From Bifidobacterium scardovii JCM 12489 = DSM 13734 (GTDB lineage Bacteria; Actinomycetota; Actinomycetes; Actinomycetales; Bifidobacteriaceae): a stretch of DNA of 64,000 nucleotides. Made by a program: the position numbers and the translations under genes. Below are positions 1-9,021 of the stretch, one piece after another. The notes under the pieces were generated by a model. That model made no database searches, had not been told where the DNA came from, and saw only the letters and a program-made list of their open reading frames with translations. The DNA lies in NCBI RefSeq assembly GCF_001042635.1, contig NZ_AP012331.1, positions 2,294,001-2,358,000 of the forward strand. Reading direction: 5' to 3'. Each line of letters opens with the position of its first letter. Within the stretch, counting starts at the first letter, position 1.

Positions 1-788
1 TTCTTCACGCCGCCGAAACGACGGTCGCGGTGGATGTAGTGGTCGATGGAGCGCCACAGCACCTCGCGCCCGCAGTCGGGGAACAGCTCGGGAACGAAAT
101 CGAGCTCGGCGTAGGCGGCCTCCCACGGCAGGAAATTCGAGGTACGCTGCTCGCCCGAGGTGCGGATCACCAGATCGCAGTCGGGAATATCCGGGTTGTA
201 CAGGTGGTCGGAGATCATCTTTTCGGTGACGCGGTCGCCGGAGATGCGCCCGTCACGCACCTCGCGCGCGATCGCCGCGCAGGCGTCGGCGATTTCGGCT
301 CGACCGCCGTAGTTGATGCAGAACACCACATCGATGGTCCGGTTGTGCTTGGTGCGCTCCATCGCCACCTCAAGCTCGTCGATCACCGATTTCCACAGCT
401 TCGGCCGGCGCCCGGACCAGCGCACGCGCACGCCCCAATCGTCCATCTGCGCCACGCGGCGGTGGATGATCTCACGCGAGAATCCCATGAGGAAACGCAC
501 CTCCTGGGGGCTGCGCTTCCAGTTCTCGGTCGAGAAGGTGTACAGGCTCAGGTAGCGCACGCCGGCCTCGATCGCGCCGGCGATGGTGTCGAACACGACG
601 GGTTCGGCCGCCTGATGCCCCTGCGTGCGGATCAGCCCGCGCTGCTGGGCCCAGCGCCCGTTGCCGTCCATGATGACCCCGACGTGGCGAGGCACTTTGT
701 TCTTCGGAAAGTCGGGGATGATCGAAGGATCCGAAAAGGGAGCCGCCGGGATGCTCAGCGACGTGTAGTCGACGTTCTCAAAAGCCAT
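1..788 (-). CDS. uppS: Isoprenyl (undecaprenyl/decaprenyl) diphosphate synthase, 3' end outside window
   Basis: A cis-prenyltransferase that condenses isopentenyl diphosphate onto an allylic primer to make the polyprenyl carrier lipid for cell-wall synthesis. The start is the ATG at 786-788, just after recO. Family motifs are plain: DGNGRWAQQRG at about residues 41-51, with the catalytic Asp first, then FSTENWKRS and, near the end, RTSGEQRTSNFLPWEAAY followed by ELDF. No stop occurs before base 1, so only the last few residues should be missing. It lies 5 bp downstream of recO and reads the same way, so the two are probably co-transcribed. dxr and ispG upstream make the IPP precursor it uses. 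The identification is secure; product chain length cannot be read from sequence. Confidence 0.95.
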   Translation of the reverse strand, partial: MAFENVDYTSLSIPAAPFSDPSIIPDFPKNKVPRHVGVIMDGNGRWAQQRGLIRTQGHQAAEPVVFDTIAGAIEAGVRYLSLYTFSTENWKRSPQEVRFLMGFSREIIHRRVAQMDDWGVRVRWSGRRPKLWKSVIDELEVAMERTKHNRTIDVVFCINYGGRAEIADACAAIAREVRDGRISGDRVTEKMISDHLYNPDIPDCDLVIRTSGEQRTSNFLPWEAAYAELDFVPELFPDCGREVLWRSIDHYIHRDRRFGGVK

Positions 789-793
789 AACCG

Positions 794-1522
794 CTAATCT
801 AGCAAGCGCAGTGAACGAATCGGCCGCTCCATGTAGTACTCACTCCACTCCTCCACCAAGCGGCGCGTCTCGCCGGTCAGCGCCTCGGCGTCCAGCACGC
901 CCCAGTCGCCCCGGACCAACGCCGCGAACTGGCGTATGGTCGCCGGATCGTATTTGCGCGCCTCCGGCGTACGGTCGGCCGCGCACATCACGCCACCGGC
1001 CGCGATCGAGCAGTAGATCGCCGTCGACGTCTCCACCGGCTCGCCGCACACCACGCACGACCCAAGTCTCGGCGCCCATCCCGCCAACGCCAGTGCGCGC
1101 ATCACGTACGAATCGCCGATGGCCTGCGGCCGGTGCGCCCCCTTGGCCAGCGCATGCAGCGCGCCGATGAGCAGCTGGTACTGGGCCGGCACCCGCTCGT
1201 GTTCGGCCGCGACGAGCCGATCGATGGTCTCCGCCACGACGCTGGCCGCCGTGTAGGCGTCGTAATCGACAGCGATCGGCGCGGCGTATGCGGCGATGGA
1301 CTCAGCCTGCGAGACCACGTCGAGCGTGCGCCCCGTGGCGATGAGCACATCGACGCGCATGAACGGCTCGAGCCGGGCGCCGAACCGCGATTTGACCCGC
1401 CGCGCCCCCTTGGCCACCGCCCGGATCTTGCCGTGCCCACGGGTGAGCATGGTGATGATGCGGTCGGCCTCGCCCAGCTTCGCCGTTCGCAGCACCACGC
1501 CTTCGTCACGGTACAGCGGCAT
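794..1522 (-). CDS. recO: DNA repair protein RecO
   Basis: RecO loads RecA onto SSB-coated single-stranded DNA in the RecFOR pathway. The protein is 242 residues, normal for the family. It starts MPLYRDEGVVLRTAKLGEAD and has the N-terminal OB-fold signature RDEGVVLRT...LGEADRI. The C-terminal half has a zinc-binding-like CVVCGE pair followed by a further Cys. The start at 1520-1522 was chosen because GGGAGG lies 6-7 bases upstream. An open frame continues 98 codons further upstream, but that stretch runs antisense-like through the end of the next gene and has no family resemblance. The gene sits between a membrane hydrolase and uppS in a run of minus-strand genes. Confidence 0.93.
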   Translation of the reverse strand: MPLYRDEGVVLRTAKLGEADRIITMLTRGHGKIRAVAKGARRVKSRFGARLEPFMRVDVLIATGRTLDVVSQAESIAAYAAPIAVDYDAYTAASVVAETIDRLVAAEHERVPAQYQLLIGALHALAKGAHRPQAIGDSYVMRALALAGWAPRLGSCVVCGEPVETSTAIYCSIAAGGVMCAADRTPEARKYDPATIRQFAALVRGDWGVLDAEALTGETRRLVEEWSEYYMERPIRSLRLLD

Positions 1523-1554
1523 GAAGCACCTCCCAGTACGCTCCTCAGTACGTC

Positions 1555-3270
1555 TCAGTACACGAACAATCCCCAGAATGCGAATACCAGCAGAATGTGC
1601 AGCATCGCCGCGGCGGTGAGCCAGAACAGCACCCGCCCAAGCCGCGTGGACGCGAGCACCGGAGCCTTGCCGGTCACCAGGGCGCGGATGGAGCCCTTGC
1701 GCGGCGGGAACCGTATGATGCCCCGGCTCTGCGCCACATCCAGCAACCGGGTCAGCACGCCGCTCCACGCCCATACCACGATCGTGCACACCATCTGGAT
1801 GACGGGCCAGCTCCACTGCATGATGCCGGGGTGCTCATCCGGCGCGCTCCCCCACGCCAGCTGCACGACGCCCATGATCACCTGTCCGAGGCCCGCCACG
1901 AACAGCACCGTCGTGCCCAATGTGGTCAGGGTCAGCGTCAGCAGCGCACCGCCGAACCCGTATTCGAATCCGAGCACCGTCGGGCGTCGGCCAGCATCGC
2001 CATCCCCACCGCCGCCATCGGCCCTGCGACGCCACCGCCGCAGCCGGCATCGCACGCCGCGCGCCAACGCGACGAGCGACACAGCCAGGGCGGCCAGCAG
2101 CGTCACCACCGTGGAACAGTGCAGGATCACGCCGTATACGGTCAGGACGCGGCGCGGATGCAGGTCCGTCGGCACCGCTATCGATTGGTACAGCGCGTCG
2201 CCGGCGACGCGTTCGCTGGTCTGGTGCAGGCCCGCGACGGTGCCGGCGGCCCAATCGGTCAGATCCTCGACGTACGCATCGGCGAACGGCGTGCCGACCT
2301 CCTCGTCGTGCCCCATCCGCAGCACATGGTTGGCGACCGGATAGCTGCGGACCGTCACGTCCCAGTTGCCCGCGCGATGCGCCATGTCGAGTATCGTCTC
2401 GACGCCTTCGACCTGCGCGGTCATCACGTCCTTGGACCCGTAGGCGACGTATGTGGGAATCGCATAGGATTGCGGGCGCATGGCATCCAGATCGAGATTC
2501 GTCAGCCCGAACAGCGCCGCATCGGCGCTGAACACGCGGCGCACGATCGACTGGTAGCCATCGTTGGCGCCGACCAGCGCGAAATCCTGCGACACGAAGA
2601 ATCCCAAGGCCTGCCGTGGCGAGTAGACCATGGGGCTGAGCAGTATCTGGAAAGCCACATCCGGATCGCGCTCGAGCAGATACGGGGTGATCCACGTCGA
2701 TTCGGAGGTCGCGTACACGCCGACCTGCGCGGGGTCGACGGCGCCCAGGCCCCGCAGATAGTCGATGACCTGATCGTAGGCGTCCGCGGATGCCGGATAG
2801 TCGCGGGTGATGTCGTTGGTGGACCATATCGGCTTGTCGATGACGGCGGTGACGAATCCGGCCGACGCCATGGCCGTGGCAACGTCGTTGAACGAGTCAT
2901 CGGGGCTGCCGCCATGGCCGGCGCCGTGCATGAACACGACGCCGGGATGCGTTCCGCCACCCGCCGAGGCGGTATCGCGCGGCTGGCGGATCAGCACGCG
3001 AATCCGCTGCGTTTCGCCGGTGGAGGCGCGCTTTGCCTCGATCCATACCAACGATTCCACGACCCGGTAGTCGCCGACATGGTGCAACGCCACCCCGTCC
3101 GGGTTGTCGAAGGTGACGGCGGTGTCCGAGCTCAACGCGGCTATGGTCTGCCCGGTCGGCTCGTTGTTCCATGGCACGGTGGTCGCGTTCGACACGAACA
3201 CCAGCACGCCGATCATGATGATGAAGATCGGCAGACGAACCGTCAGACGACGGGCCCGGCTCCACGTCAC
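1555..3270 (-). CDS. Membrane-anchored alpha/beta hydrolase
   Basis: A 571-residue protein joining an alpha/beta hydrolase to a multi-pass membrane region. After one N-terminal hydrophobic segment (LPIFIIMIGVLVFVS) comes the hydrolase. It shows an oxyanion region VVFMHGAGHGG, a likely nucleophile Ser in YATSEST, an Asp in YGSKDVMT and a His in VANHVLRM, giving a plausible Ser-Asp-His triad. About four more hydrophobic segments follow, ending in LLVFAFWGLFVY at the C-terminus. The catalytic part would face outside if the first segment is a simple anchor. The GTG start at 3268-3270 has GAGG six bases upstream and lies 8 bp after the ispG stop, which suggests coupling. The substrate is unknown, and the gene's place among isoprenoid genes does not by itself define one. 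Confidence 0.8.
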   Translation of the reverse strand: MTWSRARRLTVRLPIFIIMIGVLVFVSNATTVPWNNEPTGQTIAALSSDTAVTFDNPDGVALHHVGDYRVVESLVWIEAKRASTGETQRIRVLIRQPRDTASAGGGTHPGVVFMHGAGHGGSPDDSFNDVATAMASAGFVTAVIDKPIWSTNDITRDYPASADAYDQVIDYLRGLGAVDPAQVGVYATSESTWITPYLLERDPDVAFQILLSPMVYSPRQALGFFVSQDFALVGANDGYQSIVRRVFSADAALFGLTNLDLDAMRPQSYAIPTYVAYGSKDVMTAQVEGVETILDMAHRAGNWDVTVRSYPVANHVLRMGHDEEVGTPFADAYVEDLTDWAAGTVAGLHQTSERVAGDALYQSIAVPTDLHPRRVLTVYGVILHCSTVVTLLAALAVSLVALARGVRCRLRRWRRRADGGGGDGDAGRRPTVLGFEYGFGGALLTLTLTTLGTTVLFVAGLGQVIMGVVQLAWGSAPDEHPGIMQWSWPVIQMVCTIVVWAWSGVLTRLLDVAQSRGIIRFPPRKGSIRALVTGKAPVLASTRLGRVLFWLTAAAMLHILLVFAFWGLFVY

Positions 3271-3278
3271 GGCAAACC

Positions 3279-4511
3279 TCAGCGGCCGGGATGCTGGACC
3301 GGGATGACGACCGGCCCGGTGGCGTTGACCGGGATCTCGCCGTTGGCCTCCATCTGCGCGGCCATATCGTTGGCGCGGGTGAGCAGCGTCTCCACGATCC
3401 GGTCCTCCGGCACGGTCTCGACGACCTTGCCCTTGATGAAGATCTGGCCCTTGCCGTTGCCCGACGCGACGCCGAGATCGGCCTCGCGAGCCTCGCCCGG
3501 ACCGTTGACGATGCAGCCCATGACCGCCACGCGGATCGGCGCGGTCACGTTCTTCAGGCCCTCGGTCACGGCGGTGGCCAGCTGGATCACGTCGACCTGC
3601 GCGCGCCCGCAGCTCGGGCAGGAGATGATGTCGAACTTGCGCTGGCGCAGGCCCATGTATTCGAGCAGCTTGCAGCCGACCTTCACCTCCTCGACGGGGG
3701 GCGCGGACAGGGACACGCGGATCGTATCGCCGATGCCCTCGGCGAGCAGGGCGCCGAACGCGAGGCACGACTTGATCGTGCCCTGCCAGGCCGGGCCGGC
3801 CTCGGTGACGCCCAGGTGCAGCGGCCAGTCGCCCTTCGAGGCGAGCAGACGATAGGTCTCGACCATGGTGATCACGTCGTGGTGCTTGACGGAGATCTTG
3901 AAATCGTGGAAGCCGACGTCCTCGAACATGTGGGCTTCCTTCATCGCGGAGGCGACCAGCGCCTCGGGCGTCGGGCCGCCGTACTTCGCGTACAGCTCCT
4001 TGTCGAGCGAACCGGCGTTGACGCCGATGCGCAGCGAGATGCCCGCATCGGTGGCGGCCTTGCAGATCGAGGGGCCGACCTCGTCGAACTTGCGGATGTT
4101 GCCGGGGTTGACGCGCACGGCCGCGCAGCCGGCATCGATCGCCTGGAACACGTACTTCGACTGGAAGTGGATGTCGGCGATGATCGGGATCGGCGACTTG
4201 GCCACGATTTCGGGCAGTGCGTCGGCATCGTCCTGACTCGGCACGGCAACGCGCACGATGTCGCAGCCGGCGGCGGTCAGCTCGGCGATCTGCTGCAGCG
4301 TCGCCGGGACGTTCGCGGTCAGCGTGTTGGTCATCGACTGCACCGAAATCGGGGCTCCCCCGCCGACCGGCACCGGGCCGACCATGATGCGGCGCGACTT
4401 GCGCCGCGGGTGCAACGGGCTCTCGCTGGTGGCGACCGCCCCCGTCTTGCGGAACGGCTTGTCGGCGGCTGGGGTCGCAGGCTGCGTCGTGTCGTCGTGC
4501 AACGGGCTCAT
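3279..4511 (-). CDS. ispG: 4-hydroxy-3-methylbut-2-enyl diphosphate synthase
   Basis: The penultimate enzyme of the MEP pathway, converting MEcPP to HMBPP with a [4Fe-4S] cluster. Family signatures are clear: [17 protein letters not shown] near the N-terminus, a TIM-barrel section with VRVNPGNI, and the C-terminal cluster-binding region with SCPSCGR and CIVNGPGEA. Length is about 410 residues, typical of the bacterial form. Two starts are possible. The ATG at 4509-4511 has AGGAG upstream at a rather long 15-base spacing. A GTG at 4544 would overlap the dxr stop as GTGA, giving translational coupling without an obvious ribosome site. The gene follows dxr directly, so two steps of one pathway are adjacent. 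Confidence 0.95.
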   Translation of the reverse strand: MSPLHDDTTQPATPAADKPFRKTGAVATSESPLHPRRKSRRIMVGPVPVGGGAPISVQSMTNTLTANVPATLQQIAELTAAGCDIVRVAVPSQDDADALPEIVAKSPIPIIADIHFQSKYVFQAIDAGCAAVRVNPGNIRKFDEVGPSICKAATDAGISLRIGVNAGSLDKELYAKYGGPTPEALVASAMKEAHMFEDVGFHDFKISVKHHDVITMVETYRLLASKGDWPLHLGVTEAGPAWQGTIKSCLAFGALLAEGIGDTIRVSLSAPPVEEVKVGCKLLEYMGLRQRKFDIISCPSCGRAQVDVIQLATAVTEGLKNVTAPIRVAVMGCIVNGPGEAREADLGVASGNGKGQIFIKGKVVETVPEDRIVETLLTRANDMAAQMEANGEIPVNATGPVVIPVQHPGR

Positions 4512-4540
4512 GCTTTCGTCTTTGCTCTCCTGAAATTGAC

Positions 4541-5728
4541 TCACATCTGTTTGTTTATCAAATCATCCGCGCGGCGACGGGCCTCCTGCTCGACTTGACT
4601 CATTTCCTCCACGGATCGGAAGAGCGGATCGCCGCGCAGCTCGGCGTCCATCTCGTCGAGCACCGCCTTGACGGTGTCGACGATGCCGAGGTACGGCAGG
4701 CGCCGGTCGAGGAACGCGTGCACGGCCTGCTCGTTGGCCGCGTTGAGCACGGCCGTATGCTTTTCGGACGCGGCGAGGCAGTGCCGGGCCAGGCTGACGG
4801 CGGGAAACGCCTCGTCGTCCAACGGCTCGAACGTCCATGTCGCGGCTTGGGTCCAATCGCATGCCGCAGCCACGTCGCCGAGGCGATCGGGCGCGGACAG
4901 GCCGAGCGCGATCGGCAGGCGCATGTCGGGCGGGGACGCCTGGCAGATCGTGGCGCCGTCGACGAATTCGACCATGGAATGCACGATGGACTGCGGGTGC
5001 ACGGTCACGTCGATGCGGTCGGGCGGCACGTCGAACAGGCGGCTCGCCTCGATCACCTCAAGGCCCTTGTTCATCAGCGTGGACGAATTGATCGTGACCA
5101 CCGGGCCCATATGCCAAGTCGGGTGGTTCAGGGCCTGCTCCGGCGTGATATCGCGCATCCGGTCGCGCGTCCATCCTCGGAACGGGCCTCCCGACGCGGT
5201 GACGATCAGCTTGCTGACCTCACCGTGCGTGCCGGAGCGCAGGGACTGCCAGATCGCGGAATGCTCGGAATCGACCGGATTGATCTGATTGTCGCGGGTC
5301 TGCGCGTCGAACAGCAGATGGCCGCCGGCCACCACGGACTCCTTGTTGGCCAACGCCAGCTGTGAATCGGCCTGAAGCGCCGCGATGGACGGTTCCAGCC
5401 CGATCGAGCCGGTGATGCCGTTGAGCACCACATCGGCGCCGGCACCGGCCATCGCGATGACGGCTTCCGGACCGGCCTGCACCGTGGTATTGCGCGCGCC
5501 GGCAGCGTCCAGAGCCTCGCGCAGCGGCGTAGCGGCCGCGGCGTCGTAGACCGCGACCTGCGGCACGCGGAACCGCGCCGCCTGCTCGGCGAGCAGCCCG
5601 ACATGCGCGCCGCCCGCCGCAAGGCCGGTCACCGTGAACCGCTCGGGATGACGTGCGATGACGTCCAGTCCCTGCGTGCCGATGGATCCGGTGGAACCGA
5701 GGATGATGACGGTGGACTGTCTATTCAC
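4541..5728 (-). CDS. dxr: 1-deoxy-D-xylulose 5-phosphate reductoisomerase
   Basis: Converts DXP to MEP with NADPH, the committed step of the non-mevalonate isoprenoid pathway. The 395-residue protein opens with the NADPH-binding loop [16 protein letters not shown]. It carries the conserved metal/substrate motif [14 protein letters not shown], then [13 protein letters not shown] and the flexible-loop region [28 protein letters not shown]. The start codon overlaps the stop of the DivIVA-like gene by four bases (5725-5728), and its own stop abuts ispG, so the three genes are almost certainly one transcript. Confidence 0.97.
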   Translation of the reverse strand: MNRQSTVIILGSTGSIGTQGLDVIARHPERFTVTGLAAGGAHVGLLAEQAARFRVPQVAVYDAAAATPLREALDAAGARNTTVQAGPEAVIAMAGAGADVVLNGITGSIGLEPSIAALQADSQLALANKESVVAGGHLLFDAQTRDNQINPVDSEHSAIWQSLRSGTHGEVSKLIVTASGGPFRGWTRDRMRDITPEQALNHPTWHMGPVVTINSSTLMNKGLEVIEASRLFDVPPDRIDVTVHPQSIVHSMVEFVDGATICQASPPDMRLPIALGLSAPDRLGDVAAACDWTQAATWTFEPLDDEAFPAVSLARHCLAASEKHTAVLNAANEQAVHAFLDRRLPYLGIVDTVKAVLDEMDAELRGDPLFRSVEEMSQVEQEARRRADDLINKQM

Positions 5729-7539
5729 TGCGCATGCTTCTTCGACGCGTCATCGTTGCCGTACAACGAGGGGAAGGACAGGTCGGGGATGTCGACGCTG
5801 ACCTTGTCGGCCATCTGCGGGAACAGCGAGGGGAACATGTCGTGACCGGACTGGTCCTTGTCCTGCTTGTCCTGCTGGCCCGACGTGCCCGTATCCGCGG
5901 GCTTGGGCTGCGAGGCGGCCTGATCGTCTGCGCCGGAGACCGGCGCCGGCGCGGGAACCGGGGAAACGGGGAACGACGCTGCGGACGACGCAGGAGCGGG
6001 GGCGGACGGCACCGGAACGGCGTTGCGCGCATCGGAGACGAAGGCGTCGCGATCGTCGGCCGGGCGCGCGGCGCCGCCGAACGCGGCGCTCGACGCGGTG
6101 CGGGTCGTCGCCATGTGTTCGGGCTTGACGGCCGGAGCGAACGATGCCGGCATCTCCATGGCCTGAGTGGCCCCGGCCGGAGCGGGGGCCGGCGATGCGG
6201 CGGCATCGGCACCGGATGCGCCCGCATGCGGCGGCCGCGGCGCCGGAGCCTGCGAAGCCTGGGGGGCAGCCGGAGCGGGAGCGGAAGGAGCGGGAGCGGC
6301 CGGGACGGGAACCTCGTCGACGCTCGGCGTTGACAGTTCCGGAACACGCGGCTGGAACGAGGACGGCTCGGACTGGGCCGCAGCCTGCACGGCCTCGGCC
6401 ATCTGCGCCAGCTGGGCCAGCGACGAATCGACCACCGGAGCCGCCTCACCCGTTCTGCGATAAGAATCGGGCACGGCGCCGTCGGATGCAGCCGGCTCGG
6501 TCGTGACCGAATTCGCGGGCGCGGCGGAGCTGGCGGGCGCGGAGCCGGAATGAGCGGCGTCGCGGGTCGCGGACGGCTCGAACGAGGGAGCGACGGACGC
6601 GGGCTGCGGGGTGGCCGACGCGGCGGACGCGACCGTTGGCGCCGCGGAGGCCGCAGCCGCGGCGGAAGCGGCGGAAGCCGTGAAAATGGCCTGCTCCGCC
6701 TGATGCAGCGCATCGAAGGATTCATTGTCCGCCGACGCGGACGACGGGGAACCGTCCGCGCCTCTTTCGGCGCCGGGCTGCTGGCGCTGCGGGTCGGCGG
6801 CGAACAGCGGGGCCACGCCCGGGGTCCCGGCGGATGAAGCGCCACCGGACACGGCGGCCTTGGACGCAATCGGGGCGGCGTTCTCGCCCTCCGACTGCAC
6901 GTAGTCGGCGACGCGCGCGTACGACTCGAGCCGGCTGAGCAACTGCACGCACGAATTGAGGAAGAAATCGACCTGCCGCTCGTCATAGCCGCGCTTGCCC
7001 TTGCGCTGCGTGAACACCGCATTGCTCACGTCGGACGATTTCAGCTCCTGCGGCTTCTTCGGCAGCTGGTCGGAGGTGCCGTCGACGCCCAATTCGGCCG
7101 CGGATTTGTCGATGACATCGTCGATCAGGCGATCCACCTGCTTGAGATCATAGGAGGGGCGCTTCTTCTGCCCCCGGTTGAACCGTTCGCCATGCACGCG
7201 CGAGGCGTGGGACGCGAGCTGACGGTAGAGGTCCTCCGTCTGCGCCTTCCATGCGACCCTGCCGTGCTCGCCGATCTGGCGCGTGGTCTGCTTGTCGACG
7301 ACCGCACGCTCCAACCGCGACAACGCGGCATCGACCTGGACGATGTCGTATCCGCCCTTGGCCAGATCGAACGACACGTTCTGAATGTCGCGCTGCGTCA
7401 GCGTCGCCTCATCGCTCTCGTACAATGCGTGCGCGCGCTCGAGAAACGCATCGACCTGATCGGCATCGTATCCCCATTTGCGCTTGGATGCACGAGCGAT
7501 GGACGCCCCGCCCCGTTCGACTCCAGGTTCCTGCGACAT
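5725..7539 (-). CDS. DivIVA-domain protein with four DivIVA-type motifs and a long Ala/Pro tail
   Basis: A 604-residue protein. The DivIVA-like motif GYDxxQVDxFL occurs four times in the first 200 residues: WGYDADQVDAFL near 22, GGYDIVQVDAAL near 62, SYDLKQVDRLI near 129 and RGYDERQVDFFL near 183. DivIVA-family proteins bind curved membrane and organise polar growth or septation. From about residue 220 to 560 the chain is low-complexity Ala, Pro and Ser, as in a disordered linker. A charged tail ends near KVSVDIPDLSFPSLYGN. The ATG at 7537-7539 has GGAGGT a short distance upstream. The stop overlaps dxr by four bases. A cell-envelope scaffold role is inferred; the exact role is not known from sequence. 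Confidence 0.8.
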   Translation of the reverse strand: MSQEPGVERGGASIARASKRKWGYDADQVDAFLERAHALYESDEATLTQRDIQNVSFDLAKGGYDIVQVDAALSRLERAVVDKQTTRQIGEHGRVAWKAQTEDLYRQLASHASRVHGERFNRGQKKRPSYDLKQVDRLIDDVIDKSAAELGVDGTSDQLPKKPQELKSSDVSNAVFTQRKGKRGYDERQVDFFLNSCVQLLSRLESYARVADYVQSEGENAAPIASKAAVSGGASSAGTPGVAPLFAADPQRQQPGAERGADGSPSSASADNESFDALHQAEQAIFTASAASAAAAASAAPTVASAASATPQPASVAPSFEPSATRDAAHSGSAPASSAAPANSVTTEPAASDGAVPDSYRRTGEAAPVVDSSLAQLAQMAEAVQAAAQSEPSSFQPRVPELSTPSVDEVPVPAAPAPSAPAPAAPQASQAPAPRPPHAGASGADAAASPAPAPAGATQAMEMPASFAPAVKPEHMATTRTASSAAFGGAARPADDRDAFVSDARNAVPVPSAPAPASSAASFPVSPVPAPAPVSGADDQAASQPKPADTGTSGQQDKQDKDQSGHDMFPSLFPQMADKVSVDIPDLSFPSLYGNDDASKKHAQ

Positions 7540-7839
7540 CGGCTATCGACCTCCTACGGATAGTACCAACGGCTCAACTTTACGTTGCGCTTACGACGGA
7601 CGCTCGCGTATCGCCGAATCGCCACGGAAATTCCAGTGTCGCGGATCGGCCGTTGCGGGCCCGCCGCCGTGGATCGGCAGCACGGGCCGACCGCCGCGCG
7701 ATGCGGCGTACGCGGCGCATCCATGCGGCGGCATCGGCCCTCACCGGGCATTCGCGGCGCGCTCGGGCAGGCCGCGGACCCGCCCCTCCCGCATCCGTGT
7801 CGCGCCGAGACCCCGGTATGCGCTACAGTAGTGCGATGC
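7540..7839. other. Intergenic, no gene seen
   Basis: About 300 bases between the DivIVA-like gene, which reads left, and tRNA-Val, which reads right. It must hold the promoters for both. Short open frames exist on each strand, but none has a ribosome site or recognisable product. No strong repeat is seen. Confidence 0.5.
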
Positions 7840-7913
7840 GGGCGATTAGCTCAGTTGGTTAGAGCGCCACCTTTACACGGTGGACGTCGGGGGTTCGAGT
7901 CCCTCATCGCCCA
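7840..7913 (+). tRNA. tRNA-Val (anticodon TAC)
   Basis: A 74-base cloverleaf. The acceptor arm GGGCGAT pairs with ATCGCCC at the 3' end. The D-arm reads GCTCAGTTGGTTAGAGC, and the anticodon arm is CCACC-TTTACAC-GGTGG with TAC in the anticodon position. The T-arm contains GGTTCGAGTCC. The 3' CCA is not encoded. It stands alone, with no neighbouring tRNA in the window. Confidence 0.96.
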
Positions 7914-7947
7914 CAGCCGCAATGCGGCGGGATTCCAACGGTTCACA

Positions 7948-8958
7948 CTAGTCGGCGCTGCACTGCGGAAGGGCGTCTCCCTTGCCTTCGCCGATCGCGA
8001 CCAGCGCCTGATACGCCTCATCCAACGTCGACACCTTCACATCACGCAGCCCCTCCGGCACATGACCGACCACTTCGTCGCAATTCGATTCAGGCGCCAG
8101 GAACCATGTGGCGCCGTCGCGCTTCGCGCCGAGCATCTTCAGGCGGATGCCGCCGATGGCCCCGACCTTCCCGTCCTTCGCCATGGTGCCGGTGCCGGCG
8201 ATGATCTTGCCGCCGGTCTCGTCGGCTGGGGTCAGCTTGTCGATCAGGCCGAGCGCGTACATCATGCCGGCCGAGGGGCCGCCGATATCGTCGACGTGCA
8301 TCGTCACGCTCACGCCATCGGTGTCGATGCCGAGCTGTTTGCTCGCGTAGGACAGCGCGGCCGATGTGGCGGAGTCCTGCGATGAGGACATCTCCTTTTC
8401 GCTTTCCTGCTGGTATTCCTCGGCGGTCTGCCCCACCGGGACCACGGCTTCGACCGGCATCACCGTGGCATTCGGATTGATCCACGCCCACAGCGTCTCG
8501 GCATTGGTGACCGGATAGCCGGGCACGCCCGACGCGTTGACCGTGACCAGCCGCAGCTCTCCCTTGCCGTCATAGGTCTTGGCGCCCTTGACGGTGATGA
8601 TCTCCTTGCCGGAGTCCTTGCCGAGCACATTCGCGGTCGGCCCGGGGCTCTCCACGCTGTACGCGCTCGGCAGGCACAGCACCACCACCGACAGCAGCAC
8701 GGCCAGTCCGCCGACGAGATGTTTCGGCGTCTTCGGCGCCCGAATGCCCAGATATGCGGCCGCATGGCGCAAAGCGGCGCGCAAACCGCGGCGGGTCCCC
8801 GAGCGCACCGCGGCGGAGGTCTCCTCGGACGCCACGCCGGTAGAATCCTCGGATGCGGCGTCGGAAGACGCGTCCTCGGCGGACCGGCTTCCGGGATATG
8901 CGGGCATATTGTGCAATATGCTTCCGCTTTTGGCATGAGACTGGCGTTTCGAGTGCAT
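7948..8958 (-). CDS. Membrane-anchored S16-type (Lon-like) serine protease, YlbL-like
   Basis: A 336-residue protein with a disordered, acidic N-terminus, one membrane segment near residues 65-90 (GGLAVLLSVVVLCLPSAYSV), a middle region in the place of a PDZ domain, and a C-terminal Lon-type peptidase domain. The catalytic Ser lies in DIGGPSAGMMYALGL, and the Lys follows in IGGIRLKMLGAKRDGA, the Ser-Lys dyad of family S16. Known relatives are secreted or membrane-held quality-control proteases. The start at 8956-8958 has GGAGG ten bases upstream; an ATG nine bases earlier sits too close to that site. A divergent gene begins 64 bp away, so the interval holds both promoters. Confidence 0.85.
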   Translation of the reverse strand: MHSKRQSHAKSGSILHNMPAYPGSRSAEDASSDAASEDSTGVASEETSAAVRSGTRRGLRAALRHAAAYLGIRAPKTPKHLVGGLAVLLSVVVLCLPSAYSVESPGPTANVLGKDSGKEIITVKGAKTYDGKGELRLVTVNASGVPGYPVTNAETLWAWINPNATVMPVEAVVPVGQTAEEYQQESEKEMSSSQDSATSAALSYASKQLGIDTDGVSVTMHVDDIGGPSAGMMYALGLIDKLTPADETGGKIIAGTGTMAKDGKVGAIGGIRLKMLGAKRDGATWFLAPESNCDEVVGHVPEGLRDVKVSTLDEAYQALVAIGEGKGDALPQCSAD

Positions 8959-9021
8959 TATCGGCATACCTCCAATACTATGGAACCAACCGACGTTAAC
9001 ACATGAAGCGGGGAACGGACT

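Noticed and set aside
794..1816. Longer RecO starting at 1816
   Set aside because: The extra 98 residues overlap the hydrolase gene and do not resemble RecO; a good ribosome site precedes the ATG at 1522.
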